A stretch of DNA of 33,959 bases from CAZPMT01 sp964587655. GTDB lineage: Bacteria; Hydrogenedentota; Hydrogenedentia; Hydrogenedentales; SLHB01. The position numbers and the translations under genes are program-made. Positions 21,404-29,610 of this stretch are shown here, piece after piece (the stretch's first letter is position 1; every line of letters starts with the position of its first letter). The stretch spans positions 1-33,959 of the forward strand of contig CAZPMT010000053.1 in NCBI GenBank assembly GCA_964587655.1, given 5' to 3'. The notes under the pieces were generated by a model that was given only the letters and a program-made list of their open reading frames with translations, had not been told where the DNA came from and ran no database searches.

Positions 21404-21419
21404 AGCAATCCCCATGCCA
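21404..21419 (-). promoter_or_regulatory. Sigma-54 (RpoN) promoter of the flgB operon
   Basis: On the minus strand: TGGCATG-GGGA-TTGCT. This fits the consensus TGGCAYR-N4-TTGCW at every defined position, with 10 nt between the GG and GC dinucleotides. Transcription would start near 21393, about 87 nt before the flgB ATG. Sigma-54 control with an activator such as FlgR/FlbD/FleQ is common for rod and hook genes. No activator gene is in the window. Confidence 0.88.
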
Positions 21420-21743
21420 CGCCGACACGCACCTCAAGAACGACCACAAATCCTTACGCGCAAAGTAGATACGCATTCCGGATTCCGTGTGTGCAAAGAG
21501 AGAAACCCGCCAATATTTCCCAACCCCTGGACGTTTCTTCCCAGCCCCTCAAGCGTTTATCCGTCCAAATCGCCCCTCACCCCCCTGGTGAATCCAGTTC
21601 TCGTCCACTCCGTCCACAAAGTCCACTTCGTCCACAAGGTCAACCTCGTCCATCGCTTAGACGAGAGCACGCAGATCATCGGGAATAACCTCCAACCAAG
21701 AAATGTTGCCCAAGTCGGAGTGCAGGGCAATAGTCAGTCGGAT
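21420..21743. repeat. Intergenic region with a 9-bp tandem repeat
   Basis: This region lies between the divergent flgB operon and the lipoprotein gene. It holds six tandem 9-mers at 21603-21656: GTCCACTCC, GTCCACAAA, GTCCACTTC, GTCCACAAG, GTCAACCTC and GTCCATCGC. The rest shows no gene I can support. Frames that cross the repeat give VHxVHKV-type low-complexity text. Confidence 0.7.
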
Positions 21744-21772
21744 TTGTCGGATTAGAAGGGTATCTGCATAAT
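21744..21772 (+). promoter_or_regulatory. Sigma-70-type promoter for the lipoprotein/giant protein genes
   Basis: TTGTCG (21744-21749) and CATAAT (21767-21772) are 17 nt apart. This matches the 4464-4492 promoter (TTGACG, 17 nt, CATAAT). The predicted start is about 80 nt before the ATG at 21858. Confidence 0.45.
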
Positions 21773-21857
21773 GGGCGCCTAACGTATCGTTGAACCCGTG
21801 GACATGAAAGCAGCGTTCATGCCCCTTCATAGGCCACGGTAAGGAGCTTGTCAACGT

Positions 21858-22454
21858 ATGAAGGCATTCTGGTGGCTGCTTGCAGCGGGACTGATGGGTT
21901 GCTCGCCGTATGGGCGCGCGCCCGCAGTTGCGGCGGAGCCGGCGGAGAAGACTTCCATTCCTGCCACCATATCCATCGGTATCGAGGACGAGAAATCCCT
22001 GGCCTTGGGTAAGACCGCTCGCGTGGTATTGCGCATCACCCCGGACGAGGACGCCGCGCGGGTAACGGTGCGGTTCACCCAGACCGGAGGCGTGGTGTTC
22101 GACTCGAAACCCGAACTGACGCTTGGGGCGGTCAAGGCGGGTCAAGCCGGTACAGCGGACGTCGCAGCTCGATTGGCTCAGACCGGAAAAGCGGAGATCC
22201 GAGGGTGGTTTGAGGCGTACGATTCGGCGGGCGCACAACTGTTTGCCGGGTCACGGGCTTTGTACCTCATCATCACCGCCAACAGAGTGTTGGTGGGTGA
22301 CAGCAGCTTCATGGCGCTGGAGTTGACGGAACTCGAGCGCCGACTCAAAGCCAAAGAAATCACTTCAGAGGAATATACGCGAGAGGTGCGTCGTGTTCGC
22401 ACGGGCGGGGCCGCTGAGACGATTCACCTAACTGTGCCGGGCAAAACAAAATAG
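21858..22454 (+). CDS. Lipoprotein paralogous to the N-terminal domain of the next protein
   Basis: The 198-aa protein has a lipoprotein signal (MKAFWWLLAAGLMGCS, lipobox L-M-G-C) and one beta-rich domain: VVLRITPDEDAARVTVRFTQTGGVVFD, LTLGAVKAGQ and KAEIRGWFEAYDSAGAQLFAGSRALYL. The C-terminal tail is charged (LELTELERRLKAKEITSEEYTREVRRVRTGGAAETIHL). The downstream giant protein has the same order near its N-terminus (TVTFRVIP, VVITGPTSATLGRLASGQ, SEIRGTVHGLDAAGSELFWRS, IERVLTGGAVENRQV), so the two genes arose by duplication of this domain. AAGGAG lies about 11 nt upstream. Function is unknown; it may bind the giant partner at the outer membrane. Confidence 0.75.
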   Translation: MKAFWWLLAAGLMGCSPYGRAPAVAAEPAEKTSIPATISIGIEDEKSLALGKTARVVLRITPDEDAARVTVRFTQTGGVVFDSKPELTLGAVKAGQAGTADVAARLAQTGKAEIRGWFEAYDSAGAQLFAGSRALYLIITANRVLVGDSSFMALELTELERRLKAKEITSEEYTREVRRVRTGGAAETIHLTVPGKTK

Positions 22455-22571
22455 TTGGCCATATGCCGCCGCCGAATGTCGGTTGGAGCGGATTGTGAGA
22501 AGTGTGGAGCACAAAGGTCTCGTTTTCAGGGTCACGTTTGACACGTGATCGCGCGAGACGGAGAGCTTGAG

Positions 22572-25500
22572 ATGACTAGCTGCTGCCGGAGAAGGACAGG
22601 GACGCACTTCATGTTGGGGCGTGTGGGAGTTCTTATCAGCGTGCTAATGTTTGCCGCCAGCGCTTGGGCAATCAAGCCCATGCCGCCCGTCGAGGTGGCC
22701 ATTCAAGCGGATGACGCCGCACTGACCGCCGCGGGCTCGGGTACGGTGACCTTCAGAGTAATTCCCGAGGTAGACGTCGAACAGGCATACGTCGAGTTTG
22801 CCGTCGTGACCGGTGACGTGGTCATTACCGGACCCACGAGCGCTACGCTCGGGCGCCTGGCTTCGGGCCAGACCTACACGAGCGCCTCAACCGTGCAGGT
22901 AACGGGCCAAGGAGCCAGCGAGATCCGCGGAACGGTTCATGGACTGGATGCGGCCGGCAGTGAACTGTTCTGGCGCTCGACGGCCGTACTGCTGGGCGTA
23001 TCAGGCTCGGAGGTAGCGTCCGGCACGGCTGGGTTGATCCCTGTCCGATTGGAGGCGATCAAGAGAAACTCATCGGCCGGCAACGGGGAAAAATCCTCTC
23101 GCGACAAGGAGATTGAACGCGTTCTGACCGGCGGCGCCGTCGAGAATCGGCAAGTGACCGAAGGCGGGGCCAAAGCGGGAAACATCACGATAGAAGGCAA
23201 GATACTGTGGACCGATGGCGCTGGAGCCACTCATCCCGCGCGGTACGTTGACGTCGAAATCTATGACGAGAACATCGTTCCCGACGAACTGGTTACAACC
23301 CTGACGGCGGGTTATGACGGAAGCTACTCCACCGTGGTCGAGAATTCAGACACGTACGGGCTTAATGGCCGCGATATCTACGTGAAACCGACAGCGAACA
23401 GCAGCTACGCGCGCGTGGTGGGACCGGGTGCAGCGCCGCGAACAGTACAGAGCCTTAAGTCCTCAACCACCAACGACGTCCCTGACGGCTCTACTCTTAC
23501 GATCGATCTCACCGCCAACAACACAGATGACAATAATCGGGCGTTCTCGGTTCACGACGCGCTCGTTACCATTACGTCGCATGCCGCTTATCTCACTGGG
23601 AGCTATCTGCCCAAGATTGACACGATATTCCCGACCACAAGACACACTTCATTGTACGATGGAACGGACCTGAACATCCTGCGCGACGACTGGATCGACT
23701 GGGATGTGACACACCACGAGTTTGGACACTACTTCATGGATTTCGAGAATATCGAGAACAATCCAGGAGGAAAACACTCGTCAAAGGAGAATCTGGCGGA
23801 GAGAGTGGGAAAAGACACGGGCATACGTCTGGCGTGGGGCGAGGGATTCCCCACGTATTTCGGCGTATCTGGGCAGGCACAACAGGGTGCGGCGTCTCTG
23901 AGCGTGCCAAACGTGGGCGACACGACTTACACGGACACGATTGACGCGGCCATCAACTATGACCTCGAGAACAATTCCGCACCTAAAGATCGCGGCGAAG
24001 ACAACGAGCTTTCTGTGTTGCGCATCCTGTATGACCTGTACGACACCGCCCCGGATGGAGAAGATAAAGTCGCGTTGGGAGACTACTCGGTATTCTCGAC
24101 CGCACTGAGCGCCAATGCCACCACTCTCTCCGCGTTCTGGAACCAGTTGATATCCGGCGCCTCCATGCTAGACCAGGTGAGATACGGCTGCTTGTTCATG
24201 GACCACATGGTCTCGCCTGAGCCGAAAGCCCCTGCCGACGGTGCGGAGTTCGCCGCGGCCGACCCGCCGCCCGATTTTGACTGGGAAAAGCGCGGCGCCG
24301 GCCCAACGTACCTTCTGAACAAGTTCACGCTCGAATTCTGGAACGAGGACTTCACCGCGCTGATCTTCACATCGCCAGAAGTCAACGGCCCGAAATGGAC
24401 GCCCAGCAACGCCGAGTGGGCGACGATACTCGGCGGGGCGGACGTGGTAAAATGGGTGGTCAAGGGACGGAACACGTCCGCGCCCGAGACCGGTACATAC
24501 ATCAGTTGCGCAAGGACGATAGGCGGCGTTGACATCGCCTTTGTCATCGACGACACGGGAAGTATGAGCGAAGAAATCGGAGGCGTCCGCAGCGCGCTTA
24601 CGGGCTTCATCTCTTCCCTCGCGGCCACGGGCGGTTCCGTGAAGATCAACCTGATCACTTTCAAGGACGCTCCTTCGTCGCTGATCATCACGGAAGATCT
24701 GCCGACACTCCAAACCTATGTGGACGCCCTGTACGCCGACGGAGGCGGGGACTGCCCGGAGGCATCGGTAGAGGCGCTCGACCTGGCCGCGCAGAACGTC
24801 AAAGCGGGTGGCCGCATCCTGTTCGCGACGGACGCGGACCCGCATTCGGGCCTGGATCTGGCTGGAACCATCGCGGCGTTGCGCGCAAAGGGCATACGAG
24901 TGGATGTCCTGTTGACCGCCAGTTGCTCGGAGAGCTTCAAGTCCGGAACCTTCTTCACAACATCCACTGGCGAGCGATTCCTCATACCGCCGCAATGCAA
25001 TGAGGCGGATTGCGCGGGCATGAGAGAACCCGTCAAGACGCAACCGGTTGGAACAAGCCTTGAAGCGGCGCCGGATCATGGAGAAACCGATCAAGGAAAA
25101 GGCGACGTAGACTGCGACGATCCCGACTGCGATACGCCGACTATCCCGCCCGCGGTATACCCAGCCGGGGCAATTGCGGTGTTCTCCGCAATAGCGGCGG
25201 AGACCGGAGGGATATTTGCGTTTGTTCCGGACGTCAACACTGGAGGCCTTGATGGGGCGGCGCGATTTGCTGCCGTGGCGCTGAGCGTCATGGAAGGTGT
25301 CCTGTTCCCGACGATTCCGGATGTGAATCCGCCACGCGGAAATCTAGGCGCCACGACGAACCTCCGCATCACGGGTTCAGGCACGAACTTCAACGCCAGC
25401 AGCGAATTGGCCTTTAGCGGCGCGGGCATCACCGTCAACTCGGGCGGGGCGACTTCCGCCACGACCTTCGAGGCGAACATCACGGTCGCCCCCGATGCGG

Positions 25501-27101
25501 CGCTCGGGTTCCGCAACGTGACCGTAACCACGACGCTGGGCGGCAGCACCGAAACCGCTTCGGGCGAAGGTATCTTCATGATCGAGGGCGCGCCGGCCTT
25601 CCCGAGCATCACGAGCGCGTCTCCGGCTGTCGGCGCCCTTGGTACGACTCAGGACGTTACGATCACAGGCTTCAACACCCACTTCGATGCGACCTCGACG
25701 CCCTATTTCGGCGCGGGGATCACGGTCAACTCGTTTACGCCAATCAGCCCAACGGAAGGCATCGCGGACATCACGATCGACGAGGCGCTTTCCACACTCG
25801 GCTACCACAACGTCACCGTGACAACGGGTGCTGAATATGCCTACGAGTTGGTGACAGGACCGTTCCAAGTGGTATCGAAGGACCTTGCGAGCGGTATCGC
25901 GCGGATACTCTCCTTGGCTCCGAAGATCACCGGACCGGGCACGTCGATCGTGGTGCATGTTGTCGGAGAAAATACCAACTTCGAGAACGGCGTATCGGTC
26001 GCGGCTTTCAGCGGCGCAGGCATCACAGTCACTGAGACCGCGGTGACCAGCCCAACGGAGGCGGATGTGCACATTACGATCGCCGCCGACGCACCCGAAG
26101 GCTTCCGCGACGTCTCGATCACGACCGGTTCCGAAGTGGCCGCAATCCTGGACGGATTCGAGATTGGAAACGAGCCGCCCACCGCCGATGCCGGACCCGA
26201 TCAACTGATCGCAATCTCAGGGACTTCGACGGTGGCGACCTTGGACGGTTCCGGCTCTTCCGACTCGGACGGAACCATTGCCGAATACGCATGGGAAGGC
26301 ACGCCGAACCCCGGTGACGTGGCACAACCGACTGTCACCTTGGGGCCGGGCGCGCACACGTTCACGCTTATCGTACGCGACAATGACGGTGCGTACAGCG
26401 CGCCGGACACCGTAACGATCACGGTTCGCGCTGCGCCGGTCGCTGATGCGGGACCCGATCAGACGGTGACGGCGGTAAGTGGCTCCGCGGATGTGACGTT
26501 GGACGGCAGCGCGTCATCGGACGCCGACGGAACGATTGCCGGATACATGTGGACAGGCTCGCCCGATCCCGATGATGTGGTTCAACCCGTGTTGACACTG
26601 TCGCCGGGCGTCTACACATTCACGCTGGCAGTGAAGGACAACGACGACATCGACAGCGCGCCGGACGCCGTCACGATCACCGTCAATGCGCCGCCGATTG
26701 CGGACGCCGGTCCCGACCAGACGGTCAAGGCGCGCGGCGGTACGGCGTCTGTCACGCTTGACGGAAGCGGGTCGTCGGATCCGGATGGCGCCATTGCCGG
26801 GTATACTTGGTCCGGTGCACCGGATCCAGATGACACCAGCGGCCCGAGTCTCATGCTCGCACCCGGGACCTACACGTTCACGCTGGTCATTCGAGACAAT
26901 CTTGGGGCCGACAGTGCGCCCGATACGGTGACGATTGTCGTCGAGCGCGGCGGTTTGTTCGGGTGCTACGGTGGTCTGGAGCAACAGCCGAAACACCCTG
27001 CGGCAAGCGGGAGTGGCGATGCGCTGCTGATCTCGCTGGCGGCGGGTTTGCTTCTCCTTGGAAAGCGGCGGCTCCTGCATCGCGCCAACGTGCGTAGGTA
27101 A
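22572..27101 (+). CDS. Giant secreted modular protein: paralogous N-domain, HEXXH, vWA, TIG-like and PKD repeats
   Basis: I chose ATG 22572 (GGAGAG upstream; signal peptide LGRVGVLISVLMFAASAWA) over the GTG at 22545. In the 1509-aa product: residues about 35-195, the domain shared with the lipoprotein; about 203-295, a transthyretin/carboxypeptidase-regulatory-like segment; about 370-430, HEFGH (382-386) with W-G-E-G (E424), a candidate zinc metallopeptidase site; about 655-880, a von Willebrand A domain with MIDAS DDTGSMS (660-666) and a DVDCDDPDCDTP insertion that may bind calcium; about 913-1199, three TIG/IPT-like repeats (GTNFN...FSGAGITV); about 1200-1458, three PKD domains (ADAGPDQ...DGSGSSD). 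The end reads FGCYGG, a spacer, GDALLISLAAGLLLLGKRRLL, which looks like a sorting/anchoring signal. Probably a cell-surface protease or adhesin; activity is inferred. Confidence 0.82.
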   Translation: MTSCCRRRTGTHFMLGRVGVLISVLMFAASAWAIKPMPPVEVAIQADDAALTAAGSGTVTFRVIPEVDVEQAYVEFAVVTGDVVITGPTSATLGRLASGQTYTSASTVQVTGQGASEIRGTVHGLDAAGSELFWRSTAVLLGVSGSEVASGTAGLIPVRLEAIKRNSSAGNGEKSSRDKEIERVLTGGAVENRQVTEGGAKAGNITIEGKILWTDGAGATHPARYVDVEIYDENIVPDELVTTLTAGYDGSYSTVVENSDTYGLNGRDIYVKPTANSSYARVVGPGAAPRTVQSLKSSTTNDVPDGSTLTIDLTANNTDDNNRAFSVHDALVTITSHAAYLTGSYLPKIDTIFPTTRHTSLYDGTDLNILRDDWIDWDVTHHEFGHYFMDFENIENNPGGKHSSKENLAERVGKDTGIRLAWGEGFPTYFGVSGQAQQGAASLSVPNVGDTTYTDTIDAAINYDLENNSAPKDRGEDNELSVLRILYDLYDTAPDGEDKVALGDYSVFSTALSANATTLSAFWNQLISGASMLDQVRYGCLFMDHMVSPEPKAPADGAEFAAADPPPDFDWEKRGAGPTYLLNKFTLEFWNEDFTALIFTSPEVNGPKWTPSNAEWATILGGADVVKWVVKGRNTSAPETGTYISCARTIGGVDIAFVIDDTGSMSEEIGGVRSALTGFISSLAATGGSVKINLITFKDAPSSLIITEDLPTLQTYVDALYADGGGDCPEASVEALDLAAQNVKAGGRILFATDADPHSGLDLAGTIAALRAKGIRVDVLLTASCSESFKSGTFFTTSTGERFLIPPQCNEADCAGMREPVKTQPVGTSLEAAPDHGETDQGKGDVDCDDPDCDTPTIPPAVYPAGAIAVFSAIAAETGGIFAFVPDVNTGGLDGAARFAAVALSVMEGVLFPTIPDVNPPRGNLGATTNLRITGSGTNFNASSELAFSGAGITVNSGGATSATTFEANITVAPDAALGFRNVTVTTTLGGSTETASGEGIFMIEGAPAFPSITSASPAVGALGTTQDVTITGFNTHFDATSTPYFGAGITVNSFTPISPTEGIADITIDEALSTLGYHNVTVTTGAEYAYELVTGPFQVVSKDLASGIARILSLAPKITGPGTSIVVHVVGENTNFENGVSVAAFSGAGITVTETAVTSPTEADVHITIAADAPEGFRDVSITTGSEVAAILDGFEIGNEPPTADAGPDQLIAISGTSTVATLDGSGSSDSDGTIAEYAWEGTPNPGDVAQPTVTLGPGAHTFTLIVRDNDGAYSAPDTVTITVRAAPVADAGPDQTVTAVSGSADVTLDGSASSDADGTIAGYMWTGSPDPDDVVQPVLTLSPGVYTFTLAVKDNDDIDSAPDAVTITVNAPPIADAGPDQTVKARGGTASVTLDGSGSSDPDGAIAGYTWSGAPDPDDTSGPSLMLAPGTYTFTLVIRDNLGADSAPDTVTIVVERGGLFGCYGGLEQQPKHPAASGSGDALLISLAAGLLLLGKRRLLHRANVRR

Positions 27102-27149
27102 GTCCTGGCGAGGACGCATTGATACCTCGATAAGAGGTGTGCAACATTT

Positions 27150-27194
27150 CTGCCGGGACGATCTGAGAGGAAAACTCGAAGGTCGTCCCGGCAG
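27150..27194. terminator. Long inverted repeat between convergent genes
   Basis: CTGCCGGGACGA (27150-27161) and TCGTCCCGGCAG (27183-27194) are perfect 12-nt arms with a 21-nt loop. It lies between the ends of the giant plus-strand gene and the minus-strand PIN gene, so it may terminate one or both. No strong T-run follows (GCGTTTC on the plus side), so the terminator role is tentative. Confidence 0.5.
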
Positions 27195-27321
27195 GCGTTT
27201 CATCACGTCCTTGCGCCCGCGGCAAGTCTCGTGAAGGCGGAGCGTGCTCGGCATGTTCCCGGTACGGACGAGCATGGAAGTATTGTGTAGCGCGGCTCGC
27301 ACTGACGACGTTCCAGCCGGA

Positions 27322-27825
27322 TTAGCTCGATCCTTTGGTCCTCTTCATCGCACTTGGACAAAGGAACTGCACAAGAACGCCGTTCCCCTTCAGCGCTTCG
27401 CGGAAATCCCACCAGTCGCGATCTACGGCGTTGAGTATGCTCGGATTGCGGCGGCTGGCCCTTGCCACTGCAACGAACTTGCGATCCGAACGGTCAAATC
27501 CGGCAAGCTTCGAGTCATTGGGAAACTCTTTGAAGTCTTCCGCGTCGCTGGACTTGGGCGTGATACGCACGCACTCACAGTGACGTGGGTCTGCTTGATG
27601 GTCATGCAGCCACTTGAAGAACGCGTCGCCCACCCCGGGTTGGCCGCTCAGGGAAAGCCGCCCCATATACTCGTTGAGAATCCGTCCCTTATCGTCCAGG
27701 AGCACAATGCCGGTCCGCGCCTCATCAAGGGCATCCAGGCATGCGAGCACGCAATCTTCATCCGCCTGTCTGGAGCGTCCATTTGCGACGATGAGGACGT
27801 TCGTGTCGATCACGACAGCCGTCAT
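27322..27825 (-). CDS. PIN-domain ribonuclease-like protein
   Basis: The 167-aa protein starts TAVVIDTNVLIVANG, the PIN motif with the first catalytic Asp. It also has the conserved Glu (RILNEYM), GFDRSDRKFVAVARAS with the third acidic residue, and LNAVDRDWWDF with the fourth. All four positions that bind metal in PIN RNases are present, so it is probably an active nuclease. Its ATG overlaps the stop of the upstream ATPase gene by 4 nt, so the two are translationally coupled. No VapB-type antitoxin is adjacent. The coupling to a large ATPase points to a defence or regulated-toxin system rather than a simple VapBC. Confidence 0.82.
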   Translation of the reverse strand: MTAVVIDTNVLIVANGRSRQADEDCVLACLDALDEARTGIVLLDDKGRILNEYMGRLSLSGQPGVGDAFFKWLHDHQADPRHCECVRITPKSSDAEDFKEFPNDSKLAGFDRSDRKFVAVARASRRNPSILNAVDRDWWDFREALKGNGVLVQFLCPSAMKRTKGSS

Positions 27826-29189
27826 GAGCCTTGTTTCTTGCGTAGGATGTTTGCACGCTGCATTGCAGCGATGTCCTCGTACTCATCGCCAAAGAAGCCA
27901 TCCGGCCAATTTCGAATGCTTCCGGTGAGATCAACATCAAGTTCCGTCAACTTCGATGTACCCCCTTCGATCGTGCAGAAGTATAGTGCGGCGTCAGTGG
28001 ACTTAATCTCTTCTTCGGCTATGCGCCGTTGCAGCCGTCGCAACAGGTGCTCACTGTGGCTTTCGATTACTATCTGGATCTTACGTCGTTTCACGGCATC
28101 GATGAAGACGTCCGCCAACCCCGCTTGTACGGTCGGATGGAGATGGATCTCAGGCTGCTCCAAGAGCAACGTGGATCCTTCAGGAACATAGTAGCAAAGC
28201 GTGAGAACCGGAAGGATCTGTGAAACGCCAAAGCCCACATCGGTGATGAGTACGTCCGATGCGCCCTGACTTTTCTGCACACGTACACGATAGATGTTAC
28301 TGCTCTTTGCAATCGGCTCGACGCGGAACTCGTGGATCAACCCTAGCTTCCGAAGCCAATCGGCAACGAATTGTTCGACCGTCCACTTCGTCTTTGAACG
28401 TCCGGGCCCGCGGGAGATCTTATCCTGTTCCCGCGATGCCAGGAGCGCATCCACCACTCTCTCGCCGCGCTGTCCCATGTCGGCTGGCTGAGCCCCTGCC
28501 CACGTATACTGGCGCCGCGGATATTCCCGAAGGGGACCGAGGTAGTAAGTCCTCGAAAAGAGTTCCTCGAAGGCCAACTGGAAATCCGCAAGGAACTCCG
28601 CGTTCTGGTAGGAGGCTTTGACACGATCCGGGAAGCCGTAACACTTCACGGGCGCAGGGAGATCCCCAGGCCTTCCACGCCCGCGTCGGAATAAGAACCC
28701 ATCCTTCGGTCTTGTGGCAAGATCGTATGCTTCCTTCTTCCCGCTCTTACGGCTCATCGAGAAACGCTGACCACCGAAGAAGTACTCCATGTCGGTTACC
28801 GTGACCCGGCCAGTACCGTTCTGGCTAACCTGTCCAGAGAACTCCATCTCATTAGCAGAGAACAGCACGGAGTCATCCTGTTCGGGGTCCTTCACCTCTA
28901 GCTGCTCCGGAAGAGACCAACGGAGCGACCAGCGAAGCGTGGCGGGAGTCGCGTGTTGGTAGACGATGTCTCCAAATGTTCCGAGGGAAACCAAGCTCCG
29001 GTCATCGCCGAAATTCAGGACTTGGGCGCGGTCGGGTGATTCGACGGTCTGCTTCAGCATCAAGAGCAACTGGATAATGCTCGTCTTTCCGGAGCTGTTT
29101 GGGCCGAACATCCCCGTGATGGGAGCCAAACGCATGCTGGGGATATGCTTCCAGGACTTGAAGTTCTCTATACTCAGATTCGACAGCAT
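27822..29189 (-). CDS. AAA/ABC-type ATPase with DUF3696 C-terminus (OLD/SMC-like)
   Basis: The protein opens MLSNLSIENFKSWKHIPSMRL and has Walker A GPNSSGKTS, a middle insertion, the signature region VGFGVSQILPVLTLCYY, Walker B STLLLEQPEIHLHP, a VIESHSEHLLRRLQRRIAE motif, and a DUF3696-type end (VDLTGSIRNWPDGFFGDEYEDI). I chose ATG 29189 (455 aa) because family members begin with M-(L/I)-x-x-(L/I)-x-(I/L)-x-N-F-K-S-(W/F); GTG 29216 and ATG 29201 add short leaders. It overlaps the PIN gene by 4 nt. Such ATPases act as sensors or clamps for partner nucleases in Septu- and PARIS-like defence systems; the specific function here is inferred. Confidence 0.85.
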   Translation of the reverse strand: MLSNLSIENFKSWKHIPSMRLAPITGMFGPNSSGKTSIIQLLLMLKQTVESPDRAQVLNFGDDRSLVSLGTFGDIVYQHATPATLRWSLRWSLPEQLEVKDPEQDDSVLFSANEMEFSGQVSQNGTGRVTVTDMEYFFGGQRFSMSRKSGKKEAYDLATRPKDGFLFRRGRGRPGDLPAPVKCYGFPDRVKASYQNAEFLADFQLAFEELFSRTYYLGPLREYPRRQYTWAGAQPADMGQRGERVVDALLASREQDKISRGPGRSKTKWTVEQFVADWLRKLGLIHEFRVEPIAKSSNIYRVRVQKSQGASDVLITDVGFGVSQILPVLTLCYYVPEGSTLLLEQPEIHLHPTVQAGLADVFIDAVKRRKIQIVIESHSEHLLRRLQRRIAEEEIKSTDAALYFCTIEGGTSKLTELDVDLTGSIRNWPDGFFGDEYEDIAAMQRANILRKKQGS

Positions 29190-29193
29190 TATG

Positions 29194-29367
29194 TTACCCA
29201 TCCCATTCGCGGACACTGGTGTTCTGAGCCGGCATCTCGTGTTTCGGTATGGAGGTGAACATCACCCAGCGTTCACCCTCCGCATCCTCCACCGATGTCT
29301 TCACGCGTTGTCCATGCAAAAGAATAGCGCAATCGAGTAGGAAATGCGAACGGGCGTTCAACAACAC
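29194..29367 (-). CDS. Possible small ORF leading the ATPase-PIN operon
   Basis: Reading the reverse strand from GTG 29367 gives 57 residues, including SHFLLDCAILLHGQRVKTSV then EDAEGERWVMFTSIPKHEMP and REWDG. The stop TAA (29194-29196) lies 4 nt before the ATPase ATG, the geometry of a coupled gene. A shorter start at GTG 29304 would give 36 aa. The composition looks protein-like, but I do not recognise it and no clear ribosome binding site precedes the longer start. Confidence 0.35.
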   Translation of the reverse strand: MLLNARSHFLLDCAILLHGQRVKTSVEDAEGERWVMFTSIPKHEMPAQNTSVREWDG

Positions 29368-29411
29368 TAGAAAGCGTCACGAAGTCGGAGACGCCCCACT
29401 CTAGAACTGTT

Positions 29412-29605
29412 TCAGGCAGAGTTCTTCGCTGAGTGTCGCGCTTCGATCCTGCGCCAGAGTCGCGCCATGGGGTCGTTCGAGGTCTCCACCCAACTCCGCA
29501 GATGGGCGATCTCTTCCTGATGGGAGAAATCCCCGTCGCCTGTGCATAGTCCTGCTGCGCCTTGCGCTTGAACTCGATGCAATCGAATGACTTTGCCGGA
29601 CTCAT
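29412..29605 (-). pseudogene. Frameshifted small gene (antitoxin-like)
   Basis: From ATG 29605 the reading MSPAKSFDCIEFKRKAQQDY then AQATGIS runs to near 29525, where the sense continues in another frame: HQEEIAHLRSWVETSNDPMA then RLWRRIEARHSAKNSA and a TGA at 29412-29414. The total, 194 nt, is one nucleotide short of 65 codons. Restored, it matches small proteins (K-S-F-D-C-(V/I)-E-x-K-x-x-x-Q, (S/T)-x-E-E-x-(I/L)-A-x-(L/F)-R) that often sit beside toxin-like genes. It is a pseudogene, or a sequencing indel hides an intact gene. Confidence 0.6.
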
Positions 29606-29610
29606 GCGCC

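Noticed and set aside
21657..22238. Minus-strand frame of 193 codons opposite the lipoprotein gene
   Set aside because: The plus strand has a lipobox signal peptide and a domain shared with the next gene; the minus frame has neither.
24168..26204. Long minus-strand frames opposite the giant protein
   Set aside because: Arg-rich shadows of a clearly coding plus-strand gene with vWA, TIG and PKD modules.
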